Shown: positions 17,905 through 26,779 of the stretch, piece by piece
Numbering within the stretch: position 1 is the stretch's first letter
Layout of the letters: each line of letters opens with the position of its first letter
Assembly (NCBI GenBank): GCA_964501535.1
Contig: CAZCSV010000003.1
Location: forward strand, 252,803-316,802
DNA from: FEN-1279 sp964501535
GTDB lineage: Bacteria; Bacteroidota; Ignavibacteria; Tepidaquicellales; Tepidaquicellaceae
Length of the DNA: 64,000 nt
Direction of reading: 5' to 3'
The notes under the pieces: generated by a model
Told to the model about the DNA's origin: nothing
Databases searched by the model: none
The model's input: only the letters and a program-made list of their open reading frames with translations
Made by a program: the position numbers and the translations under genes

Positions 17905-19737
17905 TTATTTTATAATTATCAATTTCTTTGTTTTATTGAAAATTTTACCATTTTTCGATTCATCTTTATCAATAGTCAACCTGTAAAAATAAACACCATT
18001 TGCAATATCGGCTGCATTCCATTCGACGCTGTAAACACCGGGTGTCTGTTTTTCGTTAACGATAGTTGATATTTCTTTTCCAAGTATATCATAAATTTTT
18101 AATGTAACAAAGCCGGGACTTGCCAGCTGATATCCGATACGGGTGGAAGGATTAAACGGATTCGGATAATTCTGCCCTAAATCAAATTCCGATACAACCT
18201 CTTTTTTAATATTAATTTCGAGAATTATTCCAATGGAAAACGGATTTTGATTTAATGCTGTATATGTTCCTCCCGAATTATACAAAGTGTATTTAATAAA
18301 GCAATTTGAAGAGGATATTCCGCTAGGTACAATCCACTGATATTTTCCGTTGTTTTTAACACTGTCTTTAATCAAAGACCATGGGCCATTATTTCCTGTT
18401 TGCGAGAATTCAAGTTTCACGAGCGATTGCGGGGATAGCGGGGAAGAGCTAATCCATTCGATTAACCTCACCTGATTATTTTTTAATCTTTCAAAACCTT
18501 TCGGAAATTGCGGTTTGATTAAAAGATTTGTATATGGTGTGGTTTCTTTAAAAAGTTTCAGATGGTTGATATAACTTGGAAAAGAACCTTGTTCGAACAG
18601 CACTGCAATATCAGCAAAGCCATTGTTGTCCACATCAGCAACAGTTAAAGCCTGATAATTACCAACAGTTGGTGTTGAAAAACTTCCATTAAGAGCCCAA
18701 TTGGTCCCACCGTTACCCGAATAAACCGCTCCGTTACCCTTACCATACAAGACTATATCAATAAAATTATCACCATTCATATCATATAAAAATGTTTTTT
18801 GAAAGTTACCTGTTGAGGGAAGATTTGCTGACAGATTAATCCACTGCTGTGTGGAGTTATTCCATTTCCAGACATTCACACTTCCTCCGCTTCCTATAAA
18901 AGCAATGTCTTTGCCACCATCGTTATCCACATCACCAATAGAAAGCCCTTTGCACGTGCTTGCGGTTGGAAGATTATTATGTTTCAGTGTAAAATTTCCA
19001 AAACCATCTCCGAAATACGGAATTCCCGGGTCGTCATTAGTAGCAAAATCAATATTCCCATCATTATTAATATCACCAAAGAAAAACTCTTTATTCGAAT
19101 TTCCTCCCGAAGTAGCAAAAGTTTGACGCCAAGTTCCGTTTCCGAGATTTTTATAAATATGAGTCCCGTTACAACAACCCATCGATAATGACCCGAAATC
19201 AAGTTTACCATCATTATCGATATCGGCAAAATCACTTGAAAACATTGCATATGTCTCTCCGTTCATTGCAAGACTATCCTGATAAGCAATCCAGTTTGTA
19301 CCGGTACCGTCGCCAAGAGCAGCACCAAGAATTTTACTTCCTAATCCTGACGATTCATAATTATGATGTATTCCAAAACCGATATCGATTTTTCCATCGT
19401 TATTGATGTCACCTGCACAGATTCCGCCATATCCGAAATTACCATACTGAAATAGGTTCCAGTTTGCGCCTGTTCCGTTGCCGAACCAAACCATTATACC
19501 GTGCTGTCCTGTAATTGTAGAGGGATTTCCGTGGTCACCCAGTGAGAGCAAATCGGTATATCCATCATTATTCATATCGGCAAATTTCAAATCAGCTCTT
19601 CCGCTTTCGAAAGCTATACCCTGTTCGAGTCCGCTAGATGATTCTACATAAGTTAACAATGTTGAAGTATCAGATATCAACGAGAAAGAAAGTAAAGAAA
19701 GAAATGAAGCTAAAAGAAAGATATAGAATTTCTTCAT
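17905..19737 (-). CDS. FG-GAP/VCBS-repeat surface protein, T9SS cargo
   Basis: 610 aa. Signal peptide (about 1-22), then seven FG-GAP/VCBS repeats with calcium-binding-type cores: DMNNDGYTDLL, DINNDGKIDIG, DIDNDGKLDFG, DINNDGNIDFA, DVDNDGGKDIA, DMNGDNFIDIV and DVDNNGFADIA. Together they suggest an integrin-alpha-like propeller. A ~90-residue linker domain precedes the T9SS sorting domain (NYPNPFNPSTRIGY...LIIIK). Surface-exposed, probably adhesive or ligand-binding. It follows the next cargo gene (19819-22014) on the same strand but is separated from it by a terminator. Confidence 0.85.
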   Translation of the reverse strand: MKKFYIFLLASFLSLLSFSLISDTSTLLTYVESSSGLEQGIAFESGRADLKFADMNNDGYTDLLSLGDHGNPSTITGQHGIMVWFGNGTGANWNLFQYGNFGYGGICAGDINNDGKIDIGFGIHHNYESSGLGSKILGAALGDGTGTNWIAYQDSLAMNGETYAMFSSDFADIDNDGKLDFGSLSMGCCNGTHIYKNLGNGTWRQTFATSGGNSNKEFFFGDINNDGNIDFATNDDPGIPYFGDGFGNFTLKHNNLPTASTCKGLSIGDVDNDGGKDIAFIGSGGSVNVWKWNNSTQQWINLSANLPSTGNFQKTFLYDMNGDNFIDIVLYGKGNGAVYSGNGGTNWALNGSFSTPTVGNYQALTVADVDNNGFADIAVLFEQGSFPSYINHLKLFKETTPYTNLLIKPQFPKGFERLKNNQVRLIEWISSSPLSPQSLVKLEFSQTGNNGPWSLIKDSVKNNGKYQWIVPSGISSSNCFIKYTLYNSGGTYTALNQNPFSIGIILEINIKKEVVSEFDLGQNYPNPFNPSTRIGYQLASPGFVTLKIYDILGKEISTIVNEKQTPGVYSVEWNAADIANGVYFYRLTIDKDESKNGKIFNKTKKLIIIK

Positions 19738-19769
19738 AAAATAAATTTTATATAATTAATAATCCTGAA

Positions 19770-19803
19770 AAAAAAGCGTTTAATTTTTATTAAAAAACGC
19801 TTT
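19770..19803 (-). terminator. Terminator after gene 19819-22014
   Basis: On the minus strand AAAGCGTTTTTTAAT pairs with ATTAAACGCTTT and runs into eight T. Confidence 0.75.
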
Positions 19804-19818
19804 AACAAATCAAAATAT

Positions 19819-22014
19819 TTATTTAATTAACACCATTTTTTTCGCAGCAATTTCAACACCATCAAATAATAACCGATAAAAATAGACACCCGTCGGATAT
19901 TTAGATGCATCCAAACCGACATTATAAATCCCTGGTGATTGTTTTTCGTTTACCAAAGATACGATTTCTTTACCAAGTAAATCAAATACTACAAGTTTTA
20001 CGACTCCTGAATTTACTATTTGATATTTTATATTAGTATTCGGATTAAAAGGATTCGGATAATTCTGATACAATTTATAAACATCCGGGATTTCGCCTGA
20101 TATTTTTTTAATTCCAGCTGTCATATAATGTGTCAAAGGTGTATTCCATGTTGCCGTAATTTCATAGGAAGACAAGGTTCTGTTGTATACCCGGAATTCA
20201 TCCAATTTCATACCTGCCGAAAGCGATGAAGCCACCGTCGAATGACCTCCAATTATAAAAGGACCGTTAGCAGAGACACCATATGAAGACTGCGGAAAAG
20301 TCAAGAACAGACTCCCCCACCTATAGACTTTTATCGCCGATGCAATCGCATCCCACACAATGAAGAACTGGTATGTTATTCCCCTTACGACGGGAATTCT
20401 AATATCCGATGCTCCTGTCATTCTCAACATTATTGCAGTATCGCTTGTTCCTAAGCCCCCGCTTCCTCCATAATAGCATCTGAAATTCGATGTAGCCTCA
20501 CCAAATAAATACACTGGATTATTTGGATTTGCACCCAGGTTTATATTACTCACCCAAAAACCTATTGTCCAGCCAGTGGAAGGAAGATACAATGCAGAAG
20601 AATCAACAAGTTTACTGTCTGTACCTGTACCCCCATTTCCGATTAATGCACTATCGAACTGACCGCCGGGGCCTATTGTATGACCGAGTACAGTTCCGTA
20701 TGAAGAGCCCATACCCAGATTTGCATAATTCGGAGTTCTTCCTGAAATATAGTTATTGAATTTGTAATAGAACAATTCAGGCATGTTGAAGGCGGAGAGA
20801 ATCCCATTTCCCGTAATAAAAGTATTATCAGATTCATCCATCAATGTATAACCCGCATCTCTAATTCTTATTTTTGCCTGTACAACCGCATAGATATTCG
20901 GAATTTTCCAATAATATGTGAATGAATTTGCAGGAACGGATGTTGCAATCGAATTCCATACCGCACCGTTGTTACTTGTATATTCTATATCAACATTATT
21001 TGTACCGAATGCAGTCCAGAATATTTTACACGTATCTATCGTTCTAAAAACCTCACCTCCATTAGGATAAAGCACTTTTACGAAAGAAGTCTGACCGTTT
21101 CCCCCATCAATTGTTTTTAAAACATTTCCTCCGCTCGTGACAATATATCCTGTATTAGTATTAATCATAAAAATTTCATTAAGCCCATCGCCTGTTCCCG
21201 AGATTTGTTTAACCCAATGCAATCCCCCATCGATAGTTTTATAAATTGCACCACCAAGACCGCACATATAAGCAATCATTTTATTCACCGTATGGACACC
21301 TTCAAAATTCACATTATACCCGAAATCAGGGAGCAAATTTGCACCACCGTCACAAGTTTTCCTCACTGTTCCGTAATATGCATTAAGCCAACCTGTCGAG
21401 CCGTTTATAAAGGATAAATCCCAAATATTATTCACAGTAAATGTATTTACCTGTGCCCAGTTTAGTCCCGAATTCACTGTTTTATATAAAACACCGCCCT
21501 GACCTGCCACAAATCCGGTATCTTTATTTCTGAATTCAACTGCAAGCAAAGAATTCGCAGAAACATTCACCTGAAGCCAGTTTGCGCCTCCATCGCCCGA
21601 TTTCAGAACATAAGTCTGAGAGCAAGCAAATACGTTCACAGAATCTGCCGCCGAAACAGAATATACGGTTGAAGTCAGACCCGAATTCAACGAACTCCAG
21701 TTCATGCCTCCATTCGTTGTTTTTTTGATTGCACCGTTTCCGCCGCATATAAATCCGGTATTAGCATTTGCAAACGAAATGCTTCTCACGAAATCTGAGA
21801 TACCGCTTGACAGCGGGACCCAATTTAAGCCACCGTTTGTGGTTTTAGCAAGGTATCCGTTATTACCACCAATGTATCCGGTATTTGCATCGGTAAAATA
21901 TAAAGAAGAAAGATAAGCAGAAGAACCTGAGGACAGTGTTTGCCAGCCGGATTGAGCAATTAATTCGAAACATGCAGATGAAAAGACTATTAAAACGAAC
22001 AACCATTTTTTCAT
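19819..22014 (-). CDS. Ycf48-like propeller plus LamG-like domain, T9SS cargo
   Basis: 731 aa. Signal peptide (about 1-20). Residues ~20-310 carry seven Ycf48/BNR-type units (TGYIGGNNGYLAKTTNGGLNW and variants). A linker of Ser-Thr-rich-repeat type follows (YPNGGEVFRTIDTCKIFW, as in bacterial Ig-like modules), then a concanavalin A/LamG-like domain (about 415-625; ends MKLDEFRVYNRTLSSYEI). The C-terminal ~85 residues are a T9SS domain (NYPNPFNPNTNIKY...MVLIK). LamG domains often bind glycans, so a surface glycan-binding role is inferred. No catalytic motif seen. Confidence 0.83.
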   Translation of the reverse strand: MKKWLFVLIVFSSACFELIAQSGWQTLSSGSSAYLSSLYFTDANTGYIGGNNGYLAKTTNGGLNWVPLSSGISDFVRSISFANANTGFICGGNGAIKKTTNGGMNWSSLNSGLTSTVYSVSAADSVNVFACSQTYVLKSGDGGANWLQVNVSANSLLAVEFRNKDTGFVAGQGGVLYKTVNSGLNWAQVNTFTVNNIWDLSFINGSTGWLNAYYGTVRKTCDGGANLLPDFGYNVNFEGVHTVNKMIAYMCGLGGAIYKTIDGGLHWVKQISGTGDGLNEIFMINTNTGYIVTSGGNVLKTIDGGNGQTSFVKVLYPNGGEVFRTIDTCKIFWTAFGTNNVDIEYTSNNGAVWNSIATSVPANSFTYYWKIPNIYAVVQAKIRIRDAGYTLMDESDNTFITGNGILSAFNMPELFYYKFNNYISGRTPNYANLGMGSSYGTVLGHTIGPGGQFDSALIGNGGTGTDSKLVDSSALYLPSTGWTIGFWVSNINLGANPNNPVYLFGEATSNFRCYYGGSGGLGTSDTAIMLRMTGASDIRIPVVRGITYQFFIVWDAIASAIKVYRWGSLFLTFPQSSYGVSANGPFIIGGHSTVASSLSAGMKLDEFRVYNRTLSSYEITATWNTPLTHYMTAGIKKISGEIPDVYKLYQNYPNPFNPNTNIKYQIVNSGVVKLVVFDLLGKEIVSLVNEKQSPGIYNVGLDASKYPTGVYFYRLLFDGVEIAAKKMVLIK

Positions 22015-22221
22015 AAAATTAATCAGTTATTTATTGAAAAATATATTGCTATTAAAATAGTTATATCGAAAATTTTTTAAGAAATCAAAGAAAAATTTAA
22101 CAGAATCAGAAAAACATTCACAATTAAAAATACCTATATAATATAAAAATAAGCAAATAAAACTACAATTAAAATTTTGATATGTCAGGCAAAAACACGG
22201 CAGGATTCAAAGAAATAAAAG

Positions 22222-23505
22222 CTACCTGAGCGAATGCACTTTATTCTTAGCGGGAATTGAAATGTCTTTTTTTATTTTCTTTTCGAAATCGCTACGGAAT
22301 TTTTTAACAGTCCATTTAACAGGCCAAGCGGCGGCATCTCCGAGAGCGCATATTGTATTACCTTCGATGTTTTGTGCTACGTCAATTAATAAATCAAGAT
22401 CTTCTATTCTTCCCTCACCATTATTAATTCGTTTTAATACACGAAGCATCCATCCGGTTCCTTCGCGGCAGGGAGTACACTGTCCGCAGGATTCGTGGTA
22501 ATAGAAATAAGCAATTCTCTCAAGAACTTTTACAATATCGGCATCTTCATTCATAACAATCACACCCGCAGTTCCGATTGCCGAGCCGATTGCTTTAAGT
22601 GATGCATCGTCCATTTTAACAGTCATAGCTTCATCCTTAGTAAGCGGGGGCATAGAAGTCCCACCCGGAATCACCATTTTAATTTCTTTCCCATCTTTTA
22701 CACCACCGCAATAATCATTAATAATAGTCATCAGAGGAGTTCCCGTCTCGAGTTCATATACTCCGGGTTTATTCACATCGCCACTTACTCCAAAAAGCAA
22801 TGTCCCGGGATGTTTTGGCTCACCTATTTTAGAAAACCACTCTCCACCGTTATTTATGATTTCAGGAATATTCGTTAAAGTTTCAACATTATTTATTGTT
22901 GTCGGGTATCCCCAAAGGCCATTTGCTGCAGGAAAAGGAGGTTTCACCCGGGGATATCCGCGTTTACCTTCGATTGAATTCATAAGTGCTGATTCTTCAC
23001 CACAGATATAAGCACCTGCACCGCGATGGATATAAATATCTGTAGAAAATTTCGTACCGAGAATATTTTTTCCTATATAACCTTTTTTATATGCTTCGTC
23101 GATTGCTTTTTGCAACAGATTAATCCACTTAAAATATTCACCTCTGATATAAACGTAAGCTGTTTTTATTCCCATTGCATAGCAGGAGATGAGAGTACCT
23201 TCGATAAACTGATGCGGATTTTTCTCAAAAATTTCCCTGTCTTTAAAACTTCCAGGTTCGGATTCGTCACCGTTACAGCACAGATACTTAGGTTTATCGG
23301 TTGTCTTAGGCATAAAAGTCCATTTAAGTCCTGTCGGGAAACACGCACCGCCCCTGCCTCGTAAATTCGAAATTTTAACCTCACTGATTACCTGTTCGGG
23401 AGTCATTTTTTTCAATGCTTTTTTCAAAGCGGAGTAACCGCCGTTCGATTCGTAAACTTCTATCTTTTCAAAATCCGGTATTTCTTTTAAAATCAGCTTT
23501 ATCAT
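22222..23505 (-). CDS. nuoF: NADH-quinone oxidoreductase subunit F
   Basis: 427 aa, normal for NuoF. The FMN/NADH site is marked by GRGGACFPTGLKW, the GDESEPGSFKDR element and GAGAYICGEESALMNSIEG. The N3 [4Fe-4S] cluster ligands are CGQC..C (ESCGQCTPCREG) and the distal Cys in NTICALGD. NuoF oxidises NADH and passes electrons through FMN into the peripheral arm of complex I. Last gene of the nuoABCDEF block in this window; nuoG onward are not here. Confidence 0.96.
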   Translation of the reverse strand: MIKLILKEIPDFEKIEVYESNGGYSALKKALKKMTPEQVISEVKISNLRGRGGACFPTGLKWTFMPKTTDKPKYLCCNGDESEPGSFKDREIFEKNPHQFIEGTLISCYAMGIKTAYVYIRGEYFKWINLLQKAIDEAYKKGYIGKNILGTKFSTDIYIHRGAGAYICGEESALMNSIEGKRGYPRVKPPFPAANGLWGYPTTINNVETLTNIPEIINNGGEWFSKIGEPKHPGTLLFGVSGDVNKPGVYELETGTPLMTIINDYCGGVKDGKEIKMVIPGGTSMPPLTKDEAMTVKMDDASLKAIGSAIGTAGVIVMNEDADIVKVLERIAYFYYHESCGQCTPCREGTGWMLRVLKRINNGEGRIEDLDLLIDVAQNIEGNTICALGDAAAWPVKWTVKKFRSDFEKKIKKDISIPAKNKVHSLR

Positions 23506-23515
23506 TTATTGTACA

Positions 23516-24034
23516 TTAACTATTAGGTTTATTTTTTTTATGAATGGTTTCGATAATTTCATCAAATTTTTCCTGTGTCAGATTTTCATAAAATTCCTTA
23601 TTATTCACCTGCATCATTGGTGCCGTTGCGCAGGAGCCGAGGCATTCAACCTCTTCGATAGAAAACATTCCATCTTTCGAAACTTCCTTATTTTTTATAC
23701 CGAGTTTACCCGAAGCATATTTAAATAATTCATATCCACCTCTCAGCATACAGGAGACATTTGTGCATATCTGAAGGTGAATTTTACCGACGGGTTTTTT
23801 ATTAAACATCGTATAAAAGGTAACCACACCAAGAATATGTTCATATGGTACGCTCAGCAAATCACCGACATATTTCATTGATTCCTCAGAAATCCAGCCA
23901 TTTTTTTCCTGTACCATCCACAGCACGGGAAGCAAAGCAGATTTCGAATCAGGATAATGTTTTTTAATCCCTTCGAGTTTTTTCAACTCTTCTTCACTAA
24001 ACAATACCATATTTGAATTTTTTGTACTACTCAT
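23516..24034 (-). CDS. nuoE: NADH-quinone oxidoreductase subunit E
   Basis: 172 aa, thioredoxin-like fold. The four [2Fe-2S] ligands are visible as CTNVSC (C-x4-C) and CLGSC (C-x3-C). It forms the N1a cluster next to NuoF. The N-terminus includes the family pattern ALLPVLWMVQEKNGWIS. Ten bp separate it from nuoF and ten from nuoD, fitting one operon. Confidence 0.96.
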   Translation of the reverse strand: MSSTKNSNMVLFSEEELKKLEGIKKHYPDSKSALLPVLWMVQEKNGWISEESMKYVGDLLSVPYEHILGVVTFYTMFNKKPVGKIHLQICTNVSCMLRGGYELFKYASGKLGIKNKEVSKDGMFSIEEVECLGSCATAPMMQVNNKEFYENLTQEKFDEIIETIHKKNKPNS

Positions 24035-24044
24035 AATTCATAAT

Positions 24045-25322
24045 TTATTTATCAGCTTCTCCCATTACAGGGTCGGCACTTCCTATAATGACGACAGTAT
24101 CCGAAATCATACAGTTTTTCATCATTACAGGAAGGACCTGAATGTTGCAGAAACTCGGAGAATGAATTTTCAATCTGAAAGGATTACCTTTACCGTCGCT
24201 TTTAATATAGAAGCCCAATTCGCCTTTAGAAGATTCTACTGCGGAATAAGACTCACCCGGCGGAGGATTAACGCCGAAATTTATCAGCATAAAATCGTGT
24301 ATCAGTTCTTCCATCTTTGTATATATTCTCTCTTTTTGCGGGAGAACTTTTTTCGGATTGTTCGAATTATATGCTCCGGAAGGAATTTTCTCTATACACT
24401 GTCGCAATATTTTCACCGATTCAATCATTTCTTCAATCCTAACATAATATCTTGCAAGGCAATCACTTTCAGTATAAACCGGAATGTTGAAATCAAGTTT
24501 ATCATAGACAAGGTACGGGTCATCTTTTCTTAAATCCCTGTCAACTCCTGCCGCTCTGAGTATTGGTCCAGTAATACCATAATCTATCAAGTCCTCTTTA
24601 GATATATACCCAATACCTTCGGACCTGACTATAAATATTTTATTTCTTTCAATTATATCCCGCATTTCCTGAAGATACCCGGGAAACTCGTCGATAAATT
24701 TTTTAATGGCAGCCAGTGCTGAATCGGGGATATCCTGTGCTACTCCGCCAATTCTTGTATAGGATGTAGTAAAGCGAACACCCGTCATTAAATCATATAT
24801 ATCGAGAATTTTTTCCCTCTCCCTCATAGCCCACAGAAAAGGAGTCAACGCACCTGTATCCATAATCATAGTGCCGTATGCTATAAGGTGAGACTGTATC
24901 CTGCCAAGTTCCGAACAAATCGTACGGATATATTTTCCTCTTTCGGGAACTTCTATATGAATTAATTTTTCGACAGCCATGGTATAAGCAACATTATTAG
25001 CTATAGGTTGAAGGTAATCCAGTCTGTCGGTATGAGGTATAAATTCGTGATATGTTGATGCTTCAGCAAGTTTTTCATAACCTCTGTGCAGATAACCCAG
25101 ATCGGGAACAACCTTGCGTATAGTTTCACCATCCAAGCTTACCAAGAGTCTCAGCACACCGTGAGTAGCAGGATGCTGGGGACCCATATTAAGCACCATT
25201 TCATTTTCGAGAGCATCGTCGAAGGACACGCTTAAATCCTCAGATTCAAGGGCTTTCAAAATCCCGGTCTTTTTTATTTCAGGGTCTTCAATCTTTAATT
25301 TATCGTATACTGTATTGGACAT
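24045..25322 (-). CDS. nuoD: NADH-quinone oxidoreductase subunit D
   Basis: 425 aa, standard for NuoD. The conserved quinone-site motif NMGPQHPATHGVLRL occurs near residue 50, and the PPPGESYSAVESSKGELG and GSADPVMGEAD signatures lie near the C-terminus. It is separate from NuoC, not fused as in enterics. The subunit forms the quinone pocket of complex I with NuoB. Confidence 0.97.
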   Translation of the reverse strand: MSNTVYDKLKIEDPEIKKTGILKALESEDLSVSFDDALENEMVLNMGPQHPATHGVLRLLVSLDGETIRKVVPDLGYLHRGYEKLAEASTYHEFIPHTDRLDYLQPIANNVAYTMAVEKLIHIEVPERGKYIRTICSELGRIQSHLIAYGTMIMDTGALTPFLWAMREREKILDIYDLMTGVRFTTSYTRIGGVAQDIPDSALAAIKKFIDEFPGYLQEMRDIIERNKIFIVRSEGIGYISKEDLIDYGITGPILRAAGVDRDLRKDDPYLVYDKLDFNIPVYTESDCLARYYVRIEEMIESVKILRQCIEKIPSGAYNSNNPKKVLPQKERIYTKMEELIHDFMLINFGVNPPPGESYSAVESSKGELGFYIKSDGKGNPFRLKIHSPSFCNIQVLPVMMKNCMISDTVVIIGSADPVMGEADK

Positions 25323-25353
25323 AAAAAATTTTTCGCTGAAACTATATGTTTAA

Positions 25354-25836
25354 TTATTTTTTGGGCAACTGAATCGATTCCGGTATTCCAAGCAACGGAA
25401 AATCTTTTCTTAAAGGAAAATGTTCATAGTCTTCGGGCATATATATCCGTCTCAGATCGGGATGTCCTTTAAAAACGATACCAAACATATCATAGGTTTC
25501 CCTTTCGAACCAGTTTGCACCTTTCCAGACAGCAGTCAGGCTCGGCATTTCAGGATTTTTACTGTCGAGCAGAACTTTCACAAAAATTCTGTCTTTATAT
25601 TTCAATGAATACAAACTGCAGACGACTTCAAATCTCTTTTCTTTCCGGAAATTATCGATACCTAAAACATCGAGGAGCATTTCAAATGAAATTTCAGACT
25701 CTGTTTTCAGTATTTTACATAGGGTTATTACATTTTCAGGAGTGGCAATTATCCCGGGTGTACCGTTAACATCCGTAAATTCCACATTAAAATCCGATAA
25801 TTTCGATTTAATAAATTCTAAACGCTCTTGAGTCAT
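25354..25836 (-). CDS. nuoC: NADH-quinone oxidoreductase subunit C
   Basis: 160 aa, matching the 30-kDa subunit. The signature WFERETYDMFGIVFKGHPDL is followed by RIYMPEDYEHFPLRKDFPL. It is a structural part of the peripheral arm bridging NuoD and NuoB. It sits 53 bp after nuoB and 31 bp before nuoD on the reverse strand. Confidence 0.96.
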   Translation of the reverse strand: MTQERLEFIKSKLSDFNVEFTDVNGTPGIIATPENVITLCKILKTESEISFEMLLDVLGIDNFRKEKRFEVVCSLYSLKYKDRIFVKVLLDSKNPEMPSLTAVWKGANWFERETYDMFGIVFKGHPDLRRIYMPEDYEHFPLRKDFPLLGIPESIQLPKK

Positions 25837-25889
25837 AAAGTTTTTCGAAAAGAGTATTTTCTTTTATAGTATTTTCAAATTTTATTTAC

Positions 25890-26369
25890 TTATTCAGGCG
25901 CTTTTTCGCCCTTTTTTATTTTTTCCTGCAGTGCAATCAATGCATTTAACAGGTTATCGGGTCTCGGCGGACAACCTGCCACGTAAACATCGACCGGCAA
26001 AAACTGGTCAATACCCTGGACTACCGAATACGTGCGATACATTCCTCCGCTCGAAGTACAGGCGCCCATAGCGATTACCCATTTCGGGTCAGGCATCTGG
26101 TCGTATATTTTTCTGACTACTTTTGCCATTTTATAAGTAACCGTTCCTGCCACAATCATAACATCGGACTGTCTCGGGGAGAATCTGAAAACTTCACTTC
26201 CAAATCTGGAGATATCGAATCTCGATGCAGCAGCGGCCATCATTTCGATAGCGCAGCAGGAAATACCCATAGGCATCGGCCACAATGAATTTTTCCTCGA
26301 CCACTGAATAAGCGAATCAATCTTGGAAGTAAAGAAACCGTCTTTATTTAATTTTTCCTCTAATCCCAT
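25890..26369 (-). CDS. nuoB: NADH-quinone oxidoreductase subunit B
   Basis: 159 aa. The N2 [4Fe-4S] ligands are visible: the tandem CysCys in PMGISCCAIEMM, the Cys in MGACTSSGGMY and the Cys in VAGCPPRPDNLL. N2 passes electrons to quinone. Its start overlaps the end of nuoA by 10 bp, indicating translational coupling. Confidence 0.97.
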   Translation of the reverse strand: MGLEEKLNKDGFFTSKIDSLIQWSRKNSLWPMPMGISCCAIEMMAAAASRFDISRFGSEVFRFSPRQSDVMIVAGTVTYKMAKVVRKIYDQMPDPKWVIAMGACTSSGGMYRTYSVVQGIDQFLPVDVYVAGCPPRPDNLLNALIALQEKIKKGEKAPE

Positions 26370-26728
26370 TCCATTACTTTCTTTTTAAATTCATATAACA
26401 GCCCCAGCACCAGAATAAAAATAAATATCAGGGCTATTATAAATGAATAAACCATTTCCGTTTTTGTAAAGTTCAAGAATGAAATAACCCAGGGATACAA
26501 GAATACGATTTCAATATCGAATACGATAAAGCTGACCGCAACCATGTAATATTTCACCGAAAACCTTTCGCGGGCAGTGCCTACGGGTTCCATACCGCTT
26601 TCGTAGGTGGATAGTTTTTCTTTATCGGGTTTCCTGGGACCGAAAAGAGTAGAAAATTTTATCATTACAATTGCCATTCCCACTGCAAATGCAAGTATCA
26701 GGAATATCGGTATATAGTTTTCTATCAT
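26360..26728 (-). CDS. nuoA: NADH-quinone oxidoreductase subunit A
   Basis: 122 aa with three transmembrane helices (about 6-27, 62-82, 90-110). The conserved loop KLSTYESGMEPVGTARERF matches the family (usually YECGxxP; here Ser replaces that Cys). First gene of the operon. NuoA is part of the membrane arm near the quinone entry. Confidence 0.95.
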   Translation of the reverse strand: MIENYIPIFLILAFAVGMAIVMIKFSTLFGPRKPDKEKLSTYESGMEPVGTARERFSVKYYMVAVSFIVFDIEIVFLYPWVISFLNFTKTEMVYSFIIALIFIFILVLGLLYEFKKKVMEWD

Positions 26729-26779
26729 AGCAGATAAATATAATATTTTTTCAGAATAAAAGAAGTATATATGAATGGA

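Noticed and set aside
6407..22014. BNR-repeat genes as one decayed transposon family
   Set aside because: Each has its own signal peptide and sorting domain and no terminal repeats; they are independent cargo genes.
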